From Gillisia hiemivivida (lineage in GTDB: Bacteria; Bacteroidota; Bacteroidia; Flavobacteriales; Flavobacteriaceae), in the NCBI RefSeq assembly GCF_007997295.1, contig NZ_VORY01000019.1:1-64000 (forward strand): a stretch of 64,000 nucleotides of DNA. Reading direction: 5' to 3'. A program made the position numbers and the translations under genes. Below, in pieces: positions 56,980-64,000 of this stretch (position 1 is the stretch's first letter; every line of letters starts with the position of its first letter). Below the pieces are notes generated by a model. The model saw nothing but the letters and a program-made list of their open reading frames with translations. It did no database searches and was not told the origin of the DNA.

Positions 56980-58269
56980 ATGACAGTTATTATAGCAAGT
57001 GTAATTGTATTTTTAGTACTTATACTCTTATTAGTTTCCATATTACTGGGCGCTAAAGCAAAATTAGTACCTTCTGGTCCCGTTACTATTAAAGTAAATG
57101 GTGAGAAAGACATAGAAGTAGGATCTGGTGGAACTCTTTTATCCACTCTTGGTGAGCAAAAATTATTTTTACCGTCCGCCTGTGGTGGAGGTGGAACATG
57201 TATTCAGTGTAAATGTATAGTTACTGAAGGTGGTGGATCTATTCTACCAACAGAAGAACCTCATTTTACAAGAAAAGAGATCGCTCTAGGATGGAGACTT
57301 GGTTGCCAGGTTAAAGTTAAAGAAGACATGAAGATCCAGATACCGGAAGAAATTTTTGGTATTAAGAAATGGGAAGCAACGGTAATGCGTAACTATAACG
57401 TAGCATCCTTTATCAAGGAATTCGTAGTAGAGATCCCTGAGGATATGGGTTATAAAGCAGGTGGATATATTCAAATCGAGATTCCTAAATGTGAGGTGAA
57501 ATTTGAAGATATGGATATTACTGCGCATCCAGATGAACATCCTGGAGAACCAGATAAATTTAAAGATGAATGGGATAAGTTTAAGCTTTGGCCTTTAGTG
57601 ATGAAAAATCCTGAAACGGTAGAGCGTGCATATTCTATGGCTTCTTATCCTGCAGAAGGTCGTGAGATCATGTTGAATGTACGTGTTGCAGCACCGCCAT
57701 TCGATAGAGCTAAGAACGGTTGGATGGATGTAAATCCAGGAGTAGCCTCTTCTTATATCTTTTCAAGAAAAGAAGGTGATAAAGTTGTAATTTCTGGGCC
57801 TTATGGAGAATTCTTCATAAATGAAAGTGAATCAGAAATGCTTTATGTAGGTGGTGGAGCTGGTATGGCACCAATGCGTTCTCACTTATATCATCTATTC
57901 AGAACCCTTCAAACAGGAAGAAAAGTAAGTTACTGGTATGGTGGACGTTCTAAAAGAGAATTATTCTATTCAGAACACTTTAGAGCTTTAGAAAGAGATT
58001 TTCCAAACTTTAAATTTTACTTAGCTTTATCTGAACCTATGGAAGAGGATAACTGGAAAGTAAAAGATGGAATTGATGGAGAAGGAGATGGATTTATAGG
58101 ATTTATTCACCAAGTGGTAATAGATAACTATTTACAATATCACGAAACTCCTGAAGATGTCGAGTATTATTTCTGTGGACCACCTTTAATGAACAAGGCG
58201 GTAGAAAAAATGACCGAAGATCTTGGAGTTCCTCCAGAAAATGTAAGATTTGATGATTTTGGTGGATAA
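56980..58269 (+). CDS. nqrF: Na+-translocating NADH:quinone reductase subunit F
   Basis: NADH-oxidising entry subunit, 429 residues. One N-terminal membrane helix (about 3-24) is followed by a plant-type [2Fe-2S] ferredoxin domain with Cys68, Cys74, Cys77 and Cys109. The ferredoxin reductase-like part has the FAD motif RAYSMAS near 225, the NADH-binding [12 protein letters not shown] near 290, and a C-terminal [13 protein letters not shown]. It is the last structural gene of the operon; a strong hairpin follows 24 bases after its stop. Confidence 0.97.
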   Translation: MTVIIASVIVFLVLILLLVSILLGAKAKLVPSGPVTIKVNGEKDIEVGSGGTLLSTLGEQKLFLPSACGGGGTCIQCKCIVTEGGGSILPTEEPHFTRKEIALGWRLGCQVKVKEDMKIQIPEEIFGIKKWEATVMRNYNVASFIKEFVVEIPEDMGYKAGGYIQIEIPKCEVKFEDMDITAHPDEHPGEPDKFKDEWDKFKLWPLVMKNPETVERAYSMASYPAEGREIMLNVRVAAPPFDRAKNGWMDVNPGVASSYIFSRKEGDKVVISGPYGEFFINESESEMLYVGGGAGMAPMRSHLYHLFRTLQTGRKVSYWYGGRSKRELFYSEHFRALERDFPNFKFYLALSEPMEEDNWKVKDGIDGEGDGFIGFIHQVVIDNYLQYHETPEDVEYYFCGPPLMNKAVEKMTEDLGVPPENVRFDDFGG

Positions 58270-58293
58270 GCCATAATCTAGATTAAGTATATT

Positions 58294-58331
58294 AAAGACC
58301 GACCTATGAAAATAGTCGGTCTTTTTTTTAT
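58294..58331 (+). terminator. Intrinsic terminator after nqrF
   Basis: A perfect 10-bp stem (58294-58303 with 58315-58324) is followed by seven further T residues. It shows that an ATG at 58306, inside the loop, is not a real start, and it places the next two genes behind a terminator. Confidence 0.88.
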
Positions 58332-58351
58332 TAGCTATTTAGCAATAATCG

Positions 58352-58359
58352 TATTTTTG
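58352..58359 (+). promoter_or_regulatory. -7 box before the small gene at 58366
   Basis: TATTTTTG is a perfect TAnnTTTG ending 6 bases before the ATG at 58366. Transcription would then begin at or next to the start codon, that is, leaderless or nearly so. No TTG was found at the -33 position, where the nqrF terminator lies. Confidence 0.35.
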
Positions 58360-58365
58360 AATACT

Positions 58366-58725
58366 ATGAAAGATAAATTAACAGATCAAGAACTTCATAA
58401 CCTTGCAATGAATATTGTAGGCAAGCAATTGGAAGATGAGGGATATGAGTTTCTTGGAGTGAACAGCCAATTGAAACGAAATCCTCAATTTGTTGCGTTG
58501 AAAGATCAAAAATTGAATTTCGTGATCGTTAAGGCTATTCCATATCCTGTAGACCCTAAATATTATGATCCTCAATTTATGAAGGGAATCAAGGATCACG
58601 CGTTAAAGTTCAATGCTAAAACTTTTTATGCAGGAGTCGGTATTGCAAATTCCGGGGATTATGATAAACCAGTTTTAAAAGATGATGCTTACACCGTTAA
58701 TTATGAAGGATTACAAGAGATTTAA
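58366..58725 (+). CDS. Small protein between nqrF and apbE, degenerate YraN-like fold (119 aa)
   Basis: No certain identification. The ATG at 58366 is chosen because the upstream in-frame ATG lies in the nqrF terminator loop. The stretch from GYEFLGVN (27-34) to QFVALKDQKLNFVIVKA (41-57) parallels the nuclease-like core of the YraN/UPF0102 family (GY..L..N...DLIA...LVFVEVK). The catalytic Asp and Glu are replaced by Gln41 and Ile54, and only Lys56 remains, so it would be inactive as a nuclease. The second half (ALKFNAKTFYAGVGIAN) has no known motif. Position suggests a link to NQR flavinylation or assembly. The apbE start overlaps its end by 23 bases. Confidence 0.7.
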   Translation: MKDKLTDQELHNLAMNIVGKQLEDEGYEFLGVNSQLKRNPQFVALKDQKLNFVIVKAIPYPVDPKYYDPQFMKGIKDHALKFNAKTFYAGVGIANSGDYDKPVLKDDAYTVNYEGLQEI

Positions 58726-59737
58726 ATTGAAGACAATACTACCCATATTTATAAGTGCTATCCTGCTTTCTGGCTGTTCCAAAAATCAGGAGGCTCAAAT
58801 ATTCGTTGGGGAAGCCCTGGGAACAACCTACCAGGTGAAATTCTTTCATAAAACCGAGTTGCCACTCCAAAAGGGATTAGACTCTATTTTTGAGGTGATT
58901 AATAGATCTATGAGTACCTATCAAACAGACTCGGATATATCTAAAATAAACGCCGGAGATACTTCAATTGTAGTAGATGATAATTTCAGGGAAGTATTAA
59001 AAGCTTCAGAAAAAATATACTCTGAGAGCAGAGGCTTTTTCGATCCAACTGTTGGGAATTTAGTGAACGCCTATGGATTTGGTCCAGAAAAAAGGAATAA
59101 CAGCTTAAATAGCCGCGTAATAGATTCTATGTTGCAGTATGTGGGCTTAAACAAGATCAAACTTTCCGCAGAGAATAGGATTATCAAGGATCTCCCGGGA
59201 ATCTATTTGGATTTTAATGCTATTGCTAAAGGATATACAGTAGATGTGATCGCTGAATATTTAAATTCTAAAAAAGTACAGAACTATTTGGTGGAAGTAG
59301 GAGGAGAGCTTGTGGCAAAAGGGACTAATATAAAATCTGAGGAGCCATGGATAGTGGCTATTGATGATCCATTACAAACTGAAGGGAATCGTGTTTTTGA
59401 AGCTACACTGTTCTTAAAAAATAGAGGCATGGCAACTTCAGGGAATTACAGAAAATTCAGATTGGATTCCTCAACCGGTCAGCGGTATGTTCACACCATC
59501 AATCCTAAATCGGGAAAGTCTGAAAAAAGTAATTTATTAAGCGCGTCCGTTCTTGCTAAGAACTGCACTTTGGCTGATGGTTATGCAACTGCATTTATGG
59601 CTTTAGGGCTTGAACGCTCTCAAGAAATGCTATCCAGAATTGAGGATGTGGATGTGTATTTTATTTATGCGGAAGAAAATGAAGAAGTGAAAGTTTTTAG
59701 TACTTCTGGATTTAAGGACGTTTTGAGGCAAGAATAA
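58703..59737 (+). CDS. apbE: FAD:protein FMN transferase
   Basis: Transfers FMN from FAD to a threonine of target proteins, here most likely NqrB Thr215 and NqrC Thr215. It is 344 residues, a lipoprotein by its N-terminus (ISAILLSGC, Cys25), exported and membrane-anchored as in other ApbE proteins. Motifs are MSTYQTDSDISKIN near 70, GFFDPTVG near 112, the Mg/FAD site LDFNAIAKGYTVD near 165, ATSGNYRKF near 245, HTINPKSG near 265 and the Asp of DGYATAFMALG near 295. The ATG at 58703 overlaps the small upstream gene by 23 bases; two earlier in-frame ATGs would displace the signal. Confidence 0.95.
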   Translation: MKDYKRFKLKTILPIFISAILLSGCSKNQEAQIFVGEALGTTYQVKFFHKTELPLQKGLDSIFEVINRSMSTYQTDSDISKINAGDTSIVVDDNFREVLKASEKIYSESRGFFDPTVGNLVNAYGFGPEKRNNSLNSRVIDSMLQYVGLNKIKLSAENRIIKDLPGIYLDFNAIAKGYTVDVIAEYLNSKKVQNYLVEVGGELVAKGTNIKSEEPWIVAIDDPLQTEGNRVFEATLFLKNRGMATSGNYRKFRLDSSTGQRYVHTINPKSGKSEKSNLLSASVLAKNCTLADGYATAFMALGLERSQEMLSRIEDVDVYFIYAEENEEVKVFSTSGFKDVLRQE

Positions 59738-59742
59738 TCATC

Positions 59743-60510
59743 TTATTTAGTACAAACAGGAATAATTTCTCCTTTTGCTAAACGATATTTATCTATTTCT
59801 GAAGGATCTAAAGAATTAGTGTAAGCTACTTCTTGCACTTTAAAACCAATGCTTCTTAGCTTATCAAAATAATCCCGCCCATAAACCCGGACGTGATCAT
59901 ATTGCCCAAAGATCTTAGCTCTTTCTTTTCTAGAGGTAATAGAATTATCTTCAAAAGTAACAGCTCTGCTTAGATCTTGAGGGATCTGTAAAATCGCGGT
60001 TCCACCAGGTGCCAAAACTCTGTAAAGTTCTTGCATCGCCTTCGTATCATCAGGAATATGCTCCAAAACGTGATTACAAAGAATAAAATTGAAAGAATTA
60101 TCTTTAAAAGGGAGATTGCGAATATCGGCTTTTACATCTGCTAAAGGAGAATTGAGGTCTGTAGTAGTGTACTCCAGATTTTCCATTTTCTTAAACAGCT
60201 TATGAAAAGCTTGTTCCGGGGCAAAATGCAACAATTTTATTTTTTTAGTAAACAGCCCGGTTTCATTTTTTAAATACAGCCATAATAAGCGATGACGCTC
60301 CAGGGAGAGGGTAGAAGGAGAAAGCACATTCTCTCGTTGTTGCTCATAACCATAAGGTAAAAACTTCCGAAAGGATTTACCGTCTATTGGATCTGTGTAT
60401 TTTGAGCCTCTTAAACTGAAAGCTATTAACGGTCTAATTAAATAACTAGCTCTAATTAATAGGGGACGAGGAATTTTATTCAGAAAAAATTTAAATGCCT
60501 TTTGGATCAT
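59743..60510 (-). CDS. Class I SAM-dependent methyltransferase with lost zinc ribbon
   Basis: A 255-residue Rossmann-fold methyltransferase. LHFAPEQAFHKLF is the SAM-binding loop near 95, TTDLNSPLADVKADI follows, and NFILCNHVLEHIPDD near 140 is motif IV. The N-terminal part matches relatives that begin with a C4 zinc ribbon (CPxCGKxF...CPxCLSLERHR), but here all four positions differ: Asp40, Asp43, Ser64 and Thr67. The substrate is unknown; relatives are often tied to cell-surface sugars. The ATG overlaps the NUMOD4 gene stop by 4 bases, so it is translated with that gene at the end of the map operon. Confidence 0.82.
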   Translation of the reverse strand: MIQKAFKFFLNKIPRPLLIRASYLIRPLIAFSLRGSKYTDPIDGKSFRKFLPYGYEQQRENVLSPSTLSLERHRLLWLYLKNETGLFTKKIKLLHFAPEQAFHKLFKKMENLEYTTTDLNSPLADVKADIRNLPFKDNSFNFILCNHVLEHIPDDTKAMQELYRVLAPGGTAILQIPQDLSRAVTFEDNSITSRKERAKIFGQYDHVRVYGRDYFDKLRSIGFKVQEVAYTNSLDPSEIDKYRLAKGEIIPVCTK

Positions 60511-61070
60511 ACTTCAATATCACCCCAATTTTCTCCAGATTTTATTCTGTATAACTGCATTTCTGAAACACCAAATTGCTTAGCTAGTATTCGTATTCTG
60601 GTTTTTCTATTTGGATCTAATAATTTCTTTTTCAAAACTACTGCTTGTGCATAGCTCAATTTAGAATAGGAGGTTACCTGTCTTAGCTTACGCTTCATTT
60701 TGTTCTCCTTAACGTTAGGATTGCCAAATTGATGTTTCGTCCATTCTTCTTTATTGGTCCAGGCTAAATTGGAAACATGATTTTCCTGTTTTATGTAATT
60801 TTTATGGATTACAAACAGATCGTCATCTTTCTTTTCAAGAAAACAAGCAGCGATAATTCTATGGAAATAGTAATTCTTCTTTTTTCCATTTTTTAAATTC
60901 ACTACAAAAGATAGATATCCTGCAGTTCTACCACCTTTAATAAGTTCTCCTTCTGGGTTTTTAACGAAACTTATTACTCTTCCATAATTGGAAATTTTAT
61001 ACACAAACCTTTCCTGCCATGATTCATCATGATAGGTTACCCATTGCTCTTGTCGGAAATTCTTAACCAT
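60507..61070 (-). CDS. NUMOD4/HNH-like DNA-binding protein
   Basis: A 187-residue protein with the layout of a phage-type homing endonuclease. A NUMOD4 motif (W...YKISNYGRVIS, about 18-34) is followed by an HNH_3-like segment (FHRIIAACFLE ... VIHKNY ... NLAW, 69-104) and a C-terminal helix-turn-helix (ILAKQFGVSEMQLYRIKSGENW, about 158-181). The HNH core is altered: the usual NHIDGNK reads IHKNYIK, so cleavage activity is doubtful. It overlaps map by 8 bases and the methyltransferase gene by 4. Fixed in a housekeeping operon, it may be a domesticated DNA-binding protein rather than a mobile endonuclease. Confidence 0.75.
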   Translation of the reverse strand: MVKNFRQEQWVTYHDESWQERFVYKISNYGRVISFVKNPEGELIKGGRTAGYLSFVVNLKNGKKKNYYFHRIIAACFLEKKDDDLFVIHKNYIKQENHVSNLAWTNKEEWTKHQFGNPNVKENKMKRKLRQVTSYSKLSYAQAVVLKKKLLDPNRKTRIRILAKQFGVSEMQLYRIKSGENWGDIEV

Positions 61071-61878
61071 AAACTTTAGATCTAAATTTGTCTTCTTCGT
61101 TACTTGTAATTCCTAATGCCTCGTAGATATAATTAAAAGTAGAAAGCAACTCTGGCTTTCCATCTACCAAAGCTACATTATGCTCAAAATGTGCGCTAGG
61201 TTTATTATCTGCAGTGAGAATTGTCCAGCCATCGTTAAGCTGATTTATATTTTTTGTTCCCAGATTGATCATAGGCTCAATAGCTACAACCATTCCTTCA
61301 ATAAATTTTTTACCACGTCCTCTCTTGCCATAATTTGGCATTTCGGGATCCTCATGCATGGTTTTACCCAAACCATGACCTACCAGCTCTCTAACAACTC
61401 CATAGCCATGATCTTCGCAATATTTTTGAATAGCATAACCAACATCTCCCACTCTCTTACCAGCTCTAAATTCATTGATGCCCACGTAAAGTGATTCCTT
61501 GGTTACTTGTAATAATTTTTTGGTTTCCTCTGCCACTTCTCCAATTGGAAATGTGTATGCATGGTCGCCATAAAATCCATTTTTTACGGCTCCACAATCT
61601 ATAGAGATAATATCACCTTCAACTAATGGATTGTTATTTGGGATCCCGTGAACTACTTGTGCATTTGGACTCATACATAATGTATTTGGAAAGTCATACA
61701 AGCCTAAAAATCCCGGAATTGCATTTTGTTCTCTAATATACTCTTCCGCTAATTTGTCTAATTTCAAAGTGGTTACCCCTGGTTTTATTTCTGAAGCTAA
61801 CATTCCCAATGTTCTGGAAACTACCAAAGCACTCTCTCGCATTAATTCAATTTCTTCTTTGGATTTGGATATAATCAT
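61063..61878 (-). CDS. map: Methionine aminopeptidase, type I
   Basis: Removes the initiator methionine from nascent proteins. It is a 271-residue metallo-aminopeptidase of the pita-bread fold without an N-terminal extension. Metal and substrate motifs: VHGIP near 78, the metal-ligand Asp in SIDCGAVKNGFYGDHAYTF near 93-105, the His in ELVGHGLGKTMHEDPEMPNY near 168, and Glu in AIEPMINLG near 204 and FEHNVAL near 235. The ATG overlaps the stop of the upstream phosphatase-like gene by 4 bases (ATGA). It is translationally coupled to the NUMOD4 gene downstream. Confidence 0.96.
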   Translation of the reverse strand: MIISKSKEEIELMRESALVVSRTLGMLASEIKPGVTTLKLDKLAEEYIREQNAIPGFLGLYDFPNTLCMSPNAQVVHGIPNNNPLVEGDIISIDCGAVKNGFYGDHAYTFPIGEVAEETKKLLQVTKESLYVGINEFRAGKRVGDVGYAIQKYCEDHGYGVVRELVGHGLGKTMHEDPEMPNYGKRGRGKKFIEGMVVAIEPMINLGTKNINQLNDGWTILTADNKPSAHFEHNVALVDGKPELLSTFNYIYEALGITSNEEDKFRSKVYG

Positions 61879-62306
61879 AATTTCGATTTAATATAATTCA
61901 GGATACGCTTCCCTGATTTTTCTTTTTTCTTTTTATTTGTAAACTTTGCTTTCTCTGGGGAGGATGATAATTCATGATAAATTTCACCCCAACCACGAAG
62001 TCCACCAATATTCCTGTCGTCTATAAAAATGTCTGCCTGAATTTTTCTACTCAGGGATTCATCGTATAACTCTTCGGGGTAACTTTTATTTACAGCATAA
62101 AAAACAATTCCTTTTTGCTTACAGAATTCTACGGCTTCTTGTAATTCTTTACCAGACCTGTAGGTCCAAAGGATCAATAAATGCCCTTCTTTCTGCAAAT
62201 GGAGTAAGGTTTCTAAAGCAAAAAGTATAGGTTTGCCTATTTTAGGATACCTGTTTTCTACTATAGTTCCATCAAAATCTACAGCAATCGTTTTGTTATT
62301 ATGCAT
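61875..62306 (-). CDS. HAD-like phosphatase (BT0820-type)
   Basis: A 143-residue minimal HAD-superfamily hydrolase without a large cap. Motif I is VDFDGTIVE (nucleophile Asp9 or so, general acid two residues on), motif II is ILWTYRSGKEL near 45 and motif IV DIFIDDRNIGG near 92. The C-terminus is a basic tail (KFTNKKKKEKSGKR). Small Bacteroidota enzymes of this group are phosphatases of uncertain substrate. It overlaps map by 4 bases and forms an operon with it. Confidence 0.85.
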   Translation of the reverse strand: MHNNKTIAVDFDGTIVENRYPKIGKPILFALETLLHLQKEGHLLILWTYRSGKELQEAVEFCKQKGIVFYAVNKSYPEELYDESLSRKIQADIFIDDRNIGGLRGWGEIYHELSSSPEKAKFTNKKKKEKSGKRILNYIKSKL

Positions 62307-62370
62307 GCTGTAAAATTAAAAATATGCGTTAATAATATTCACAATATTGTAGGGATATTCGTCTTATTTA

Positions 62371-62976
62371 TTAGTCAGCATAGGAGTTCTTATACTCTTC
62401 TCCAGAAACGATTTTAGCAAAATCTTCTTCTATAGATTCTCTTGGATATTCTACAAAACGATTTGCCTCTTTTCCGTCCTTTAAAAAGATCACGGTTGGA
62501 ACTCTGTTTAAATCAAATTCTTTTTCAATATTATCTGTTGTGGTCTTTTGTCTATTCACTCCATAAAAAGTAAGATTAGACATATCATAACCAGCTTCAT
62601 CTAAGATCTTGAATACTTTTGGGGTTTCTCTTCTACTATCTGGACACCAAGTTCCCATAAAAGCAATTATTTCATAATCTGAAATGTTCTTTTTAATTGT
62701 AGCCATTGCTTCAGCAGATGGATTGAATTCATCATATCCTTCATTGAACCATTTAGAAAATGCTTCTTGTTCAAGATCTGCTTTATCAAATTCTCCTACT
62801 AACATTCCTTGTTGCATATTTGATTTAGTTTTAGTCTCTACAGCCATTTCCGAAGAACTGCTTGTGGAAGACGATGTTGTATTTGTGGTAGTGGTGGCAG
62901 CAGTATTTGTTGATTTATTACTGTTTCCACAACTTGCTAAAAATGCGAATGCTAAAAGGTATAAACTAATTTTCAT
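62371..62976 (-). CDS. Thioredoxin-like lipoprotein with CxxS motif
   Basis: A 201-residue exported protein. The lipoprotein signal ends in LASC (Cys16). It is followed by a low-complexity Thr/Ser/Asn linker (17-43) and a thioredoxin fold from about 70. The active site is WCPDS (Cys111, Ser114), a monothiol variant, followed by the cis-proline segment RVPTVIFLKDGKE. With only one active cysteine it is more likely a thiol-binding or isomerase-like protein than a dithiol reductant. It lies 15 bases after gpmI and 64 before the phosphatase-like gene on the same strand. Confidence 0.85.
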   Translation of the reverse strand: MKISLYLLAFAFLASCGNSNKSTNTAATTTTNTTSSSTSSSSEMAVETKTKSNMQQGMLVGEFDKADLEQEAFSKWFNEGYDEFNPSAEAMATIKKNISDYEIIAFMGTWCPDSRRETPKVFKILDEAGYDMSNLTFYGVNRQKTTTDNIEKEFDLNRVPTVIFLKDGKEANRFVEYPRESIEEDFAKIVSGEEYKNSYAD

Positions 62977-62991
62977 ATTCTTGTATTTGTT

Positions 62992-64000
62992 TTAGATTAA
63001 AGGTTCTTGGGTCATTAGCTCTGGCTTGGTGATTCCCATCAACTTAAGGATAGTCGGTGCTATATCACCTAAATTACCATTTTTTATGGATTTTATATCA
63101 TCGTCTACCAATATTACCGGCACTGGACTAATAGTATGAGATGTATTTGGCGACCCATCTGCATTCATCATTACTTCACAATTCCCGTGATCTGCAATTA
63201 ACAAAATACTGTACTCATTTTCAATAGCGGTTTCTACTACCTTTTGTGCACATTCATCTACAACCTCACAAGCTTTTATTGCCGCTTCCATAATCCCGGT
63301 ATGGCCTACCATATCTGGATTAGCAAAATTTAGACATATAAAATCTGTTTTTTTAGATTTTAGCTCAGGAATTATTTTATCCCGAATTTCATAAGCACTC
63401 ATTTCTGGCTGTAGATCGTAGGTAGCTACCTTTGGAGAATTACACATGATGCGTGTTTCTCCCTTAAATGGTTTTTCCCTTCCACCAGAAAAGAAAAAAG
63501 TAACGTGAGGATATTTTTCTGTTTCGGCTATTCTAATTTGAGTTTTGCCCATGTATTCCAATACTTCCCCTAATGTGGTTTTAATATTCTCTTTTTTGAA
63601 GACAATATTTATATTGGTGAATTGATCATCGTATTTAGTAAGAGTTACATAATACAAAGGCATTTTATTCATAGAAAACTCAGGCATATCTTCCTGAGAC
63701 AAAACCTTAGTTAATTGGCGACCTCTGTCTGTTCTAAAGTTGAAGAAAATTACAATTTCGTCATTTTTTAAAGTAGCAACTGGTTGCCCAGATTCATTTG
63801 TGAGCACAATTGGCTCAATAAATTCGTCTGTAACTCCGTTTTTATAACTTTCTGAAATTGCTTCAACAGCATTGGTGGTTTTGTGTCCTTTTCCAGAAAC
63901 AATAAGATCATAGGCTTTCTTAACCCGTTCCCAACGCTTATCCCTATCCATTGCAAAGTATCTTCCAATTACTGAAGCTAATTTGCTATTTGTTTTTTCT
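62992..64000 (-). CDS. gpmI: 2,3-bisphosphoglycerate-independent phosphoglycerate mutase (5' part missing)
   Basis: Interconverts 3- and 2-phosphoglycerate with two Mn2+ ions. Only the C-terminal 336 or so codons are present: the frame stays open to the window edge, and the codons before the in-frame ATG at 63951 read SVIGRYFAMDRDKRWERVKK, a family signature, so the ATG is internal. The metal-binding phosphatase-domain motifs are visible: FICLNFANPDMVGHTG, then LIADHGNCE and NTSHTISPVPVIL. The catalytic serine lies in the missing N-terminal part. The thioredoxin-like gene follows 15 bases after the stop. Confidence 0.95.
   Translation of the reverse strand, partial: EKTNSKLASVIGRYFAMDRDKRWERVKKAYDLIVSGKGHKTTNAVEAISESYKNGVTDEFIEPIVLTNESGQPVATLKNDEIVIFFNFRTDRGRQLTKVLSQEDMPEFSMNKMPLYYVTLTKYDDQFTNINIVFKKENIKTTLGEVLEYMGKTQIRIAETEKYPHVTFFFSGGREKPFKGETRIMCNSPKVATYDLQPEMSAYEIRDKIIPELKSKKTDFICLNFANPDMVGHTGIMEAAIKACEVVDECAQKVVETAIENEYSILLIADHGNCEVMMNADGSPNTSHTISPVPVILVDDDIKSIKNGNLGDIAPTILKLMGITKPELMTQEPLI

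Noticed and set aside
58306-58365. Upstream start for the small gene after nqrF
   Set aside because: The ATG at 58306 lies in the loop of the nqrF terminator, and the added residues are encoded by the terminator's T-run.
60507-60510. Restriction-modification system (HNH protein plus methyltransferase)
   Set aside because: The methyltransferase lacks DNA-methylase motifs (no NPPY/DPPY or PCQ) and resembles small-molecule or surface-sugar enzymes, and the HNH core is degenerate.

Overview
The window is chromosomal DNA from a member of the Bacteroidota, most likely a marine Flavobacteriaceae; the genus cannot be fixed from sequence alone. The evidence is low G+C, -7 promoter boxes of the TAnnTTTG type with few Shine-Dalgarno sites, a short primary sigma factor without region 1.1, type IX secretion (T9SS) genes (PorT/SprT, the DUF5103 plug protein, giant cargo with type A sorting tails), a TamL lipoprotein, and a Na+-pumping NQR operon. 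No tRNA, rRNA, CRISPR array, transposase or prophage was seen.

Layout. 1-620 holds no recognised gene. 621-986 is one unrecognised small gene. 1111-10320 is a minus-strand housekeeping block: ypdA-like, rpe, two BLUF photoreceptor genes, rpoD, pnp, rpsO, accD, fbaA. Between the BLUF genes lie decayed copies of the rpoD 3' end and the rpe 5' end, the scar of an old tandem duplication. 10369-15139 carries tamL, a SpoU-type RNA methyltransferase, porT and ubiE. 15274-18119 is the trkA-trkH potassium uptake operon. An aminotransferase, a fatty acid desaturase and rsmG follow.

21327-46435 is taken up almost entirely by three consecutive minus-strand genes for secreted surface proteins of 2319, 2334 and 3438 residues. 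Each joins a different N-terminal repeat array (HYR-like, SprB, or PKD-like/Ig-like) to a shared C-terminal chassis: a LamG domain, a region of about 600 residues, and a T9SS sorting tail. The first two also share a cysteine-patterned central module.

46769-52109 holds pruA, an NRDE-family gene, apaG, a DUF3667 membrane protein and the T9SS plug gene. 52278-58269 is a complete nqrABCDEF operon with a textbook flavobacterial promoter. It is followed by a small gene resembling a degenerate YraN-like nuclease and by apbE, whose product attaches FMN to NqrB and NqrC. 59743-64000 is a minus-strand run: methyltransferase, NUMOD4/HNH-like protein, map, HAD-like phosphatase, thioredoxin-like lipoprotein and gpmI, which runs off the window edge.

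The strongest leads are the BLUF duplication with its two relics, the three-paralogue surface-protein set with interchangeable repeat heads, the parallel loss of zinc-ribbon cysteines in AccD and a methyltransferase, and the degenerate nuclease-like protein between nqrF and apbE.
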